Position numbers and translations under genes: made by a program. DNA of 64,000 nucleotides from Brachybacterium timonense (GTDB lineage Bacteria > Actinomycetota > Actinomycetes > Actinomycetales > Dermabacteraceae). Shown here piece by piece: positions 47,641 to 55,106 of the stretch (positions are counted from its first letter, which is position 1; every line of letters starts with the position of its first letter). The notes beneath the pieces were generated by a model that saw only the letters and a program-made list of their open reading frames with translations, did no database searches and was not told the origin of the DNA. The stretch is taken from contig NZ_LT984895.1 of NCBI RefSeq assembly GCF_900258505.1, forward strand, positions 1,145,952-1,209,951, in the 5' to 3' direction.

Positions 47641-50199
47641 ATGAAGCCGCTGCATACCATCACGGTCGCCTCCGACCTCCCTGCCGCTCTCGAGCCGCTG
47701 CGCGAGCTCGCCCTCAACCTCCGATGGACCTGGCGCCGCCAGACCGCTGACCTGTTCCGTACCCTCGACCCTGACGCCTTCGACCGCAGTGGCGAGAACC
47801 CCATCGCCATGCTGTCGATGGTCTCTGCCACACGCCTTGCCGAGGCCGCCCGCGATGAGCGCTTCCTGTCGCGCCTGCGCTCCGAGACCGGTGACCTGCG
47901 CACCTATCTCGACTCCGGTCGCTGGTTCCAGCGCACCGTCAACAATGCAGCCCAGGCCGAGACCACCATCGCGTACTACTCGATGGAGTTCGGCATCACC
48001 CCCACGCTCCCCATATACTCCGGCGGCCTGGGAATCCTCGCCGGTGACCACCTCAAGTCCGCCTCCGATCTGGGCGTGCCGCTGATCGGCATCGGCCTGC
48101 TCTACCAGTGGGGCTACTTCAGCCAGAGCCTGGATCGCGAGGGCTGGCAGCAGGAGAACTACAAGCACAACGATCCCGACAAGCTCCCCGTGCGGCCCGT
48201 GCTGGATAACGACGGTGAGCAGCTCACCGTCGAGGTATCCCTGCCCGAGGGGCGACGCGTCGTGATCGCCGTGTGGAGCGCTCAGGTGGGTCGCGTGCCG
48301 CTGCTGCTGCTGGACACCGACGTCGAGCAGAACGACGAATCCGCCCGCGCCATCACCGACCGTCTCTACGGCGGCGACCACGAGCACCGGATCGTGCAGG
48401 AGATCGTGCTCGGCATCGGTGGCACCCGCGCCGTCAACCGCTACACCGAACTCGTCGGCCGACCCACCCCCACCGTGGCCCACCTCAACGAGGGGCACGC
48501 AGGCTTCTCCGGGCTCGAGCGCGTCGGCACCCTCATGCAGAAGGGCGCGAGCTTCGCCGAAGCTCTCGCCGAGGTGCGCGCAGGCACCGTGTTCACCACG
48601 CACACCCCGGTTCCCGCAGGCATCGACCGCTTCGGCGTGGATGAGCTGCGCCGCTACCTCGACGCCGACGAGAACGGCATTTCCCGCGTGGTTCCGTCGC
48701 TGCCCGTCGAGGCCGCGCTGGCGCTCGGCACCGAGGACGGCGGCGAGGTCTTCAACATGGGCCACATGGGCTTCCGCCTTGCCCAGCGCGCCAATGGCGT
48801 GGCCAAGCTCCACGGCGCCGTCTCTCGCGGCATGTTCCAGTCGCTCTACCCCGGATTCGATGTGCCCGAGGTTCCCATCGGCTCCGTCACCAACGGTGTG
48901 CACCGTCGCACGTGGACGTCCGCCCCGATGGACGACTTGTACATCAAGGCAATGGGCGACGTGGACATCTCCGCCACCTCGGACTGGAGCCCGCTGGCCA
49001 CACTCACCGACTACGAGCTGACCCAGGCGCGCAACCAGCTGCGCTCGAACCTGGTCGACATGGCTCGCCGGCAGGTGCGGGAATCCTGGCTTCGCCGCGG
49101 GGCCGACGCTGCCGAGCTCGCCTGGACCGACACGATCCTCGACCCGAATGCGCTGACCATCGGTTTCGCCCGTCGCGTCTCCACCTATAAGCGGCTGACG
49201 CTCATGCTGAACGATCCGGAGCGTCTGCGCCGCATCCTCCTGAACGAGGAGCGGCCCGTGCAGTTCGTGATCGCCGGCAAGTCCCACCCGGCTGATCGCC
49301 CCGGCAAAGAGTTCCTCCAGCAGCTGGTGCGCTTCGCCGACGAAGCCGGCGTGCGTCACCGCATCGTGTTCCTCCCGGACTACGACATCAAGATGGCCTC
49401 GGTGCTGATCGCCGGCTCTGACGTGTGGCTGAACAACCCGATCCGTCCCGAGGAGGCATCGGGCACCTCCGGTATGAAGGCCGTGCTCAACGGTGGGCTC
49501 ACGTTCTCGATCTCCGACGGCTGGTGGGATGAGATGGCCTGCGACGCCGGCTGGACGATCCCCACCGCGCAGGTTGAGGACCAGGCCGAACGCAACCGTC
49601 TGGAGGCCGAGGCGCTGTACGAGATCCTCGAGCATCGCATCGTGCCACTGTTCTATGAGCGGGATGAGCGCGGCATGCAGCACGGCTGGATGTCGACCGT
49701 GCGCGAGTCGCTCGTACGGATCGCCCCGCAGATCGTCGCGGCCCGCATGGTGCGCGACTACGTCACCGATCTGTACCTGCCTGCCGCTCGCGCGGCGGCC
49801 GAGTTCACCTCGAATCCGCAGCTGGCCCGCTCCTTCACACAGTGGCGCACCGAGATCCTCGAGGCATGGCCACAGGTGAGCGTCACCGATGTTCGCCTGG
49901 ACGGCAGCCGCGACGACCGCGTCGCCACCGGTGCCGAGGTCACACTGTCTGCCGCAGTCGACCTTGCCGGTCTGCGCGAGAAGGACGTCATGGTCGAAGC
50001 CGTGATCGGTGACATCGCCGAGGACGGCGAGATCGCCGATCCGCAGATGATTCCGCTGCAGCGCACCGACGATGGCCGCTGGGCTGCCCGCTTCGCGCTG
50101 GCGGTTCCCGGTGAGGTGGGCTACACCGTGCGCGCGATCCCGCAGCACTCTGTGCTCGCCTCCCGAGCTGAGCTCGGACTGGTGGCCACAGCCTCCTGA
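47641..50199 (+). CDS. glgP: Alpha-glucan (maltodextrin/glycogen) phosphorylase
   Basis: The 852-residue protein has the N-terminal DUF3417 region (ELALNLRWTWRRQTADLF) found in the actinobacterial/archaeal type of phosphorylase. The GT35-like catalytic region shows HLNEGHAGF, TVFTTHTPVPAGIDRF, TNGVHRRTW, TIGFARRVSTYKRLTL, and the pyridoxal-phosphate lysine region EEASGTSGMKAVLNGGLTFS. It releases glucose-1-phosphate from alpha-1,4-glucans in the cytosol. The neighbourhood of a sugar importer and two sugar-binding lipoproteins fits use of imported maltodextrins or of glycogen. A 14-bp-stem terminator follows. Confidence 0.93.
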   Translation: MKPLHTITVASDLPAALEPLRELALNLRWTWRRQTADLFRTLDPDAFDRSGENPIAMLSMVSATRLAEAARDERFLSRLRSETGDLRTYLDSGRWFQRTVNNAAQAETTIAYYSMEFGITPTLPIYSGGLGILAGDHLKSASDLGVPLIGIGLLYQWGYFSQSLDREGWQQENYKHNDPDKLPVRPVLDNDGEQLTVEVSLPEGRRVVIAVWSAQVGRVPLLLLDTDVEQNDESARAITDRLYGGDHEHRIVQEIVLGIGGTRAVNRYTELVGRPTPTVAHLNEGHAGFSGLERVGTLMQKGASFAEALAEVRAGTVFTTHTPVPAGIDRFGVDELRRYLDADENGISRVVPSLPVEAALALGTEDGGEVFNMGHMGFRLAQRANGVAKLHGAVSRGMFQSLYPGFDVPEVPIGSVTNGVHRRTWTSAPMDDLYIKAMGDVDISATSDWSPLATLTDYELTQARNQLRSNLVDMARRQVRESWLRRGADAAELAWTDTILDPNALTIGFARRVSTYKRLTLMLNDPERLRRILLNEERPVQFVIAGKSHPADRPGKEFLQQLVRFADEAGVRHRIVFLPDYDIKMASVLIAGSDVWLNNPIRPEEASGTSGMKAVLNGGLTFSISDGWWDEMACDAGWTIPTAQVEDQAERNRLEAEALYEILEHRIVPLFYERDERGMQHGWMSTVRESLVRIAPQIVAARMVRDYVTDLYLPAARAAAEFTSNPQLARSFTQWRTEILEAWPQVSVTDVRLDGSRDDRVATGAEVTLSAAVDLAGLREKDVMVEAVIGDIAEDGEIADPQMIPLQRTDDGRWAARFALAVPGEVGYTVRAIPQHSVLASRAELGLVATAS

Positions 50200-50220
50200 C
50201 GGCCAGCACCCGATCACGTC

Positions 50221-50268
50221 CACCCGACCCGCCCGCATCGCCTCCCGGCCGCGAGGGCGGGTCGGGTG
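50221..50268. terminator. Strong terminator after glgP
   Basis: CACCCGACCCGCCC and GGGCGGGTCGGGTG form a perfect 14-bp stem with a 20-base loop, starting 22 bases after the glgP stop. Confidence 0.85.
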
Positions 50269-50409
50269 CACAATGGCAGGCGCCGCCTGCAGGCGCGCGG
50301 CCACCCCGCACGCGCCCGAGTGGCCCATGCCCGCGAGAACTCGGCGCCGCAGACATGGCCGAACCCCGCACGCGCCCACGTGGACCGTGCCCACGGGGAG
50401 GGAGCCGCC

Positions 50410-51732
50410 GTGATTGCACGCCGACGACTCCTAGGCGCGATGACCGCCTCAGGCGCCGCACTGGCTCTGAGCGCCTGCGGCAGCCGGCGCCGACGGACGA
50501 AAGACACGGAGACGCCGCCGCTGCGTTTGCGCGTTTGGTCCGAGCCCGCAGCCGCGGCCTACCGTGCGGCACTGTCCAGCTTCCGTTCCACCTCGGGGCT
50601 CGCGGTTGAGGTCGAGTCACAGCCTTGGGATGACTATTGGGCCTCGCTCCCGTTGGATGTGGCTGACCGCAGCGCTCCCGACCTGCTGTGGATGAACACG
50701 GCGAACCTCGCTCAGCTGCAGGCGAACGAGGTGCTCCTGGACGTGGGCGAGCTGGTGGGGGATGCCACATCCGCGATCGAACCGATCACCGCCGACATGT
50801 ACCGGATCGACGATGTGCTCTGGGGGCTGCCGCAGCTGTGGGAGCGCACCGTGCTGGTGGCGAACCGCAATCTGACCGAGGCGGCCGGAGTGGACCCGTC
50901 GGCTCTCGCCTTTGACCCGTCGGCCCCGTCCGACGCACTGCGAGATGCAGCGCGGAGCATCACGGTCGACGAGGGCGGGCGCCATCCCGGTGATGAGGGC
51001 TTTGATGCCGAGCATGTCGCCGTCACCGGCTTCTCATCGCATCCTGACCGCTCTGCACTGCTCGGACCGTTCATCGCCGCCCACGGTGGGCATTGGCAGA
51101 ACGCGAAGGGGCAGGCAGATTTCGCGTCCCCCGAAGGGATCGCTGCCGTGCAGTACCTGGCTGACCTCGCGCTGAAGGACCAGGTGGCGCCGCCCGGCGA
51201 GCTGACCGTGAGCGATCCGAGCCTGTGCCGGCAGCGATTCGTCGAGGGCACCCTGGGGCTGCTGCAGACCGGCACCTACAACCTCGACGCCCTCCAGGCC
51301 GGCATCGACGGGTCCTTCCCCTGGGACCTTCACCCGCCCGTTGCCGGCCCGCACGGCGTGCGCCCGCTCGTGCACGCGATCGCTCTGGTGGCGGTCCGCC
51401 CGAAGAAGGACGAGCGCACCGAGGCGATCGGTGAACTGCTTGCGCACCTGGCCACGCTCGAGGCGCAGCGCCCGCTCGCCGAGGCTCGCCTGGGCATCCC
51501 TGCGCACCGTGATCTGCGCGGCGCGTGGGAGCAGGCGTGGAAGGACGCAGGGGTGGACGTCTCCGTGCTCGGCGACGCCCCGGCCGAGATCGCCTGGCCC
51601 GAACGCGGCGTGCGCTCCGCAGAGGCGGTCGACGCCGCCATGGGGCCGATCGCCGAGGTGTTCACTGGGCAGAAGCCCGCTCAGGAAGCGCTGCCGGAGG
51701 CGCAGACCGCCGCTCGCGACGCCGTCGGCTGA
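50410..51732 (+). CDS. Orphan sugar-binding lipoprotein (paralogue of the protein at 44251)
   Basis: The 440-residue product begins VIARRRLLGAMTASGAALAL and has a lipobox LSAC. The mature part follows the first binding protein motif for motif: SLPLDVADRSAPDLLWMNTA, LWGLPQLWERTVLVANRN, HPGDEGFDAEHVAVTGF and GTLGLLQTGTYNLDAL. No permease gene accompanies it, so it may feed the permease pair at 42352-44092 with another ligand. The GTG at 50410 has GGGAGGGAG just upstream. An upstream ATG at 50266 would give a low-quality extension and is rejected. No regulator gene is adjacent. Confidence 0.88.
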   Translation: MIARRRLLGAMTASGAALALSACGSRRRRTKDTETPPLRLRVWSEPAAAAYRAALSSFRSTSGLAVEVESQPWDDYWASLPLDVADRSAPDLLWMNTANLAQLQANEVLLDVGELVGDATSAIEPITADMYRIDDVLWGLPQLWERTVLVANRNLTEAAGVDPSALAFDPSAPSDALRDAARSITVDEGGRHPGDEGFDAEHVAVTGFSSHPDRSALLGPFIAAHGGHWQNAKGQADFASPEGIAAVQYLADLALKDQVAPPGELTVSDPSLCRQRFVEGTLGLLQTGTYNLDALQAGIDGSFPWDLHPPVAGPHGVRPLVHAIALVAVRPKKDERTEAIGELLAHLATLEAQRPLAEARLGIPAHRDLRGAWEQAWKDAGVDVSVLGDAPAEIAWPERGVRSAEAVDAAMGPIAEVFTGQKPAQEALPEAQTAARDAVG

Positions 51733-51859
51733 CCGCAACCCATCGCCCCGGCGCCGCTGAACGTTCTGCGAGGCATACCCCGGACCAGGCTGCGGGGCTC
51801 AGGTCCGGCAACGCGCGCAGCGCTGCATCCGGGGAGGGCCCGGACTGCGGCCGCCGGGC

Positions 51860-52768
51860 TCAGGCCTGCGGCTTCACCCGCAGCATGCCCTCCTGGGTGA
51901 CGGTCGCCACCAGGTCACCGGAGCGGTCGTACACCTGCCCGTGCGTGAGGCCGCGTCCGCCCGAGGCCGACGGGGAGCTCTGCACATACAGCAGCCACTC
52001 GTCGGCCCGCACATGCCGATGCCACCAGATCGCGTGATTGATGGTCGCCAGCCGCAGCCCGGGCGTGATCCAGCTGAGACCTTGCCGCCGCAGCATCGGC
52101 TCGAACGGAGTGTAGTCGCTTGCGAACGCCAAAATGGCGTCATGCAGCAGCCCCGGAGCCTCCATCGGCTCGAGGGTGCGCATCCACACCATCTGCGTAT
52201 CGGCAGCGTTGCCGTCGGGCCGCAGGTAGATCGGGTCAGTCACGTGGCGGATGTCGATCGGCCGCTGCGTGGCCCAGTACCGCGCCGTTGGATGATCGAT
52301 GCCTGCAAGCGCCTCAGCCGTGGTGGGCAGCCCCTCCGGATCGGGAGCCGCCGGCGCGCGCAGCTGATGCTCAAGCCCGTCCTGCTCCTCCTGGAACGAG
52401 GCAGTCATCGCCAGGATCGTCTGCTCACCGCTGTGGGTGGCCTGCACCGCAAGTACACGCCGCACTGAGAACGAACCGCCGTCCCGCAGCGCATCCACCC
52501 GGAAACGGATCGGCTGCGACGGATCGCCCGGCGCCAGAAAGTACGAATACATCGAATGGATCCGTCGGCCCTCCGGCACTGTGGAGCCCACCGCCATGAC
52601 AGCCTGCCCCATCACCTGACCGCCGAAGACGAAGTTGCCCGGATGCGCCTCAGAGTCCGCCTCGAACACGCCCGCTCCCGCCGCCGTGTCCTGATCTGTC
52701 GGCTCCACACGGCGCAGGTCCAGCAGGTGACGCAGCGCGTCCGACGGTGTGGGGGTCTGCGGGGACAT
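51860..52768 (-). CDS. tesB: Acyl-CoA thioesterase II (TesB type)
   Basis: The 302-residue protein has the double hot-dog layout of TesB. N-terminal FVFGGQVMGQAVMAVGSTVP and SYFLAPGDPSQPIRF are typical; the C-terminal half has GLLHDAILAFASDYTPFEPM and TINHAIWWHRHVRADEWLLY. These carry the conserved Asp and the ending MLRVKP. It hydrolyses acyl-CoA to free fatty acid and CoA in the cytosol. It is divergent from the 4HBT thioesterase gene across 98 bases, so the two are likely to be co-regulated. Confidence 0.92.
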   Translation of the reverse strand: MSPQTPTPSDALRHLLDLRRVEPTDQDTAAGAGVFEADSEAHPGNFVFGGQVMGQAVMAVGSTVPEGRRIHSMYSYFLAPGDPSQPIRFRVDALRDGGSFSVRRVLAVQATHSGEQTILAMTASFQEEQDGLEHQLRAPAAPDPEGLPTTAEALAGIDHPTARYWATQRPIDIRHVTDPIYLRPDGNAADTQMVWMRTLEPMEAPGLLHDAILAFASDYTPFEPMLRRQGLSWITPGLRLATINHAIWWHRHVRADEWLLYVQSSPSASGGRGLTHGQVYDRSGDLVATVTQEGMLRVKPQA

Positions 52769-52866
52769 GAACTCTCCTGATGGTCGATGGCGAAACGAGG
52801 CTCAGACTACGCGGATGCTGACAAGCCCCGCGCCCGCTCTGGCCGGGCACCTGCGACACTATCGCC

Positions 52867-53349
52867 ATGGCTCATATCGACATCCCCGTGCCCGTGCGCT
52901 GGAGCGACGTGGACGGCTACGGGCACGTGAACAACGCCACGATGCTTCGCCTGCTGGAGGAGGCACGCATCCGGGCTTTCTGGCGACCTTCGCCCGAGCA
53001 GGAGGCGCTGGGGGCAGAGGTCTACCCGACGGCGCTCCCTGTGGTGGATCCCGCCCGCGGCGTCCACACCGTGGTGGCGTCCAACCGGGTGGAGTACCGC
53101 CGTGAACTCGGGCATCGCCTGGACGGCGTGATCGTCCGCATGGGCATCAGCCGGCTCGGCGGAGCGAGCCTGACACTCGACTATCTCGTGCTCACCCGGG
53201 ATGATCCTGAGGGGGAACAGCCGTACGCGATCGCCCGGACTGTCCTGGTCGTGGTGGACGCCGCCACACGGGCGCCGCAGCGGATCAGTGCCGAGGACCG
53301 TGCGTCGTTGCAGGCCTACGTGATCGAACCACTCAGCTTCCGCGACTGA
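52867..53349 (+). CDS. Acyl-CoA thioesterase, 4HBT (YbgC/FadM) family
   Basis: The 160-residue single hot-dog protein begins MAHIDIPVPVRWSDVDGYGH, followed by VNNATMLRLLEEAR, the 4HBT catalytic signature with Asp in the DVDGYGHVNN motif. The ending YVIEPLSFRD is a usual acyl-CoA thioesterase terminus. The natural acyl-CoA is not known. The start lies close to a weak ribosome site (ACACTATCGCC), so initiation strength is uncertain. It is paired divergently with tesB. Confidence 0.88.
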   Translation: MAHIDIPVPVRWSDVDGYGHVNNATMLRLLEEARIRAFWRPSPEQEALGAEVYPTALPVVDPARGVHTVVASNRVEYRRELGHRLDGVIVRMGISRLGGASLTLDYLVLTRDDPEGEQPYAIARTVLVVVDAATRAPQRISAEDRASLQAYVIEPLSFRD

Positions 53350-53358
53350 TCCTTGCTT

Positions 53359-53459
53359 GCCGCAGCACAGCCGGTCAGGCGCTGCGGCCGGCTCGTTGTC
53401 GCCAGCTCAGCCATCGTGCCCGTGTGCACGCCGCAGCACAGCCGGGCAGGTGCTGCGAC
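53359..53459. repeat. Two near-identical hairpins 71 bp apart, possible tandem terminators
   Basis: GCCGCAGC and GCTGCGGC (53359-53366 and 53381-53388) form a perfect 8-bp stem. A near copy (GCCGCAGC at 53430, GCTGCGAC at 53452-53459) shows the same spacing and a similar loop (ACAGCCGG, then TCAGG or GCAGG). The pair fills the gap between two convergent genes. Confidence 0.6.
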
Positions 53460-53533
53460 AGCCACGCGCGGTGGGCTCGTCAGCAGCCGAACCCGCGGCG
53501 GGAATCGAGTGAGGCCGACGACGGGGCGTGGTC

Positions 53534-53971
53534 TCAGTCGAGCCGGTCCGGCACCTGGTGGCCGGCCATCGGGGCCTCGCCCCCATCTGGCGTGTTGATG
53601 AGTGAACGGGCTGCCCGCTCCACGTAATCCCGCAGCGCTTCATCGTGCAGCGAGGCAAGCTGCAACGTATCGATCGCCGCGTTCATGTGCGTGAGCCAAG
53701 CCTGCGCGGCCGACGGCGAGACAGGGAAGACCGCATGTCGCATCCGCAGACGCGGGTGACCGCGCTGGGCCGAGTAGTCCTTGGGACCGCCCCAGTACTG
53801 GACGAGGAACATGCGCAGCCGCTCCTTCGCCCCCGTGAGGTCTTCTTCGGGATACATCGGACGCAGCAGCGGATCGCCAGCAACACCTTCGTAGAAGCGG
53901 TCGACAAGGCGAACGAACGTCTCCTCGCCGCCGATGGCGTCATACAGGGTGTGCTGGGTCGAGTCCGTCAT
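53534..53971 (-). CDS. glbO: Group II truncated haemoglobin (trHbO)
   Basis: The 145-residue protein has the trHbO fold: TLYDAIGGEETFVRLVDRFY at the N-terminus and FLVQYWGGPKDYSAQRG with Trp at G8, then proximal His in HPRLRMRHAVFPVSPSA. Group II trHbs bind oxygen tightly and are thought to support respiration or handle NO and peroxide. It follows the mscS gene by 26 bases on the same strand, so the two are probably co-transcribed. Confidence 0.93.
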   Translation of the reverse strand: MTDSTQHTLYDAIGGEETFVRLVDRFYEGVAGDPLLRPMYPEEDLTGAKERLRMFLVQYWGGPKDYSAQRGHPRLRMRHAVFPVSPSAAQAWLTHMNAAIDTLQLASLHDEALRDYVERAARSLINTPDGGEAPMAGHQVPDRLD

Positions 53972-53997
53972 GGGGATCCTGTTCGTCGACGGGGCGG

Positions 53998-54948
53998 TCA
54001 GTTGCCCGTGGCCTCGGTGAAGCGGGGCAGAGCGAAGTCGATGTCCGCTTCACGGAAAGCACGGCGGATCCGTCGGCGCATCTCCTGCTCGACGCTCCAC
54101 TGCTGTCCGGGAGCCACGTCCACCGTGAGCCGCCGCTGGAACCGTGCACCATCCACCGTGAGGATGCCGCTGATGGTCACGGCGCCCTGCAGCTCGTCTG
54201 CCCAGTCCTCGTCCTGCTCGAACTCGCGGGCGACCTCCTCAAGCACCCGCGTGACCTCGAGATTGTCGGCCTGGGCGTCGATATCCAACAGCACGAGCGC
54301 GGTGGAGTAGCCGCGGGACATATTGCCGATACGGATGATCTCTCCGTTGCGCACCGTCCACAGCACCCCGTCGATAGAGCGCACCTGGGTTACCCGGAGG
54401 TTGATCTCGACCACGGTGCCGGTGGCGTATTCGAGGTCCACCACGTCTCCCACGGCCACGATGTCCTCGAACAGCATCACGATGCCGGCCACGAAGTCCT
54501 TGATGATGGTCTGCGCGCCGATACCGGCAGCCAGACCGATCACACCCAGGGAGGCGATCACGGGGGCGATGTTCACCCCGATCTCGGAGAGGACCATCAC
54601 GATTGCGATCGCCCAGATCACCATGCGAGCGATGTTCCGCGCCACGTTCGAGAAGGTTTCCGCGCGCTGACTGCGTCGCTGCTGTGCGGCCTTCATCTCA
54701 CGCTGCGTGCGTTTGACCACCACGCTGGTGGCGTTCGACAGCGCCGTGGAGGAGGTGACCATTGTGGAGACGAACCGTTTGATCAGCCAGTTCACGACGG
54801 CGCTCAGCACCGTGGCGAGCAACAGGATCACGACGATGCGCAGGCCGCTGTCGATCAGCCACGCCCACAGGGAATCCAGCAGGGAGCGGGCAGCCTCCGG
54901 GGAGGGCGCGGCCAGCAGGGAGTCCGTCAGCTTCGCGGGGGAGATCAT
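53998..54948 (-). CDS. Mechanosensitive channel of the MscS family
   Basis: The 316-residue protein has an N-terminal helix region (LRIVVILLLATVLSAVVNW), two helices around residues 100-150 (IARMVIWAIAIVMVL) and the pore-lining helix with the glycine/alanine-rich pattern ASLGVIGLAAGIGAQTI. A cytoplasmic MscS domain follows (IVAVGDVVDLEYATGTVVEI). It opens under membrane tension to release solutes on osmotic downshock. It lies upstream of glbO. There is no obvious extra sensor domain. Confidence 0.9.
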   Translation of the reverse strand: MISPAKLTDSLLAAPSPEAARSLLDSLWAWLIDSGLRIVVILLLATVLSAVVNWLIKRFVSTMVTSSTALSNATSVVVKRTQREMKAAQQRRSQRAETFSNVARNIARMVIWAIAIVMVLSEIGVNIAPVIASLGVIGLAAGIGAQTIIKDFVAGIVMLFEDIVAVGDVVDLEYATGTVVEINLRVTQVRSIDGVLWTVRNGEIIRIGNMSRGYSTALVLLDIDAQADNLEVTRVLEEVAREFEQDEDWADELQGAVTISGILTVDGARFQRRLTVDVAPGQQWSVEQEMRRRIRRAFREADIDFALPRFTEATGN

Positions 54949-55029
54949 GTCTCGACCCTAGCGGCACGGCCTGACAGCGGTCACAGTGCGGTGGTGGCGT
55001 CGTGGGGCCGCACGTGTGTCCCGAGGGAA

Positions 55030-55064
55030 AGCGGGGCCCGCGCATCGTGTGCACGAGCCCCGCT
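55030..55064 (-). terminator. Hairpin terminator after pepN
   Basis: AGCGGGGC and GCCCCGCT form a perfect 8-bp stem around a 19-base loop, 43 bases beyond the pepN stop on the minus strand. Confidence 0.55.
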
Positions 55065-55106
55065 CTGGGGCGAGACGGGCCGCTTCAGAGTCGGCCCGGA
55101 CCGGGA

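Noticed and set aside
47296-50394. Open frame of about 1030 codons antisense to the glucan phosphorylase gene
   Set aside because: It is repetitive and basic, matches no family pattern and is explained by GC-rich codon use on the real strand.
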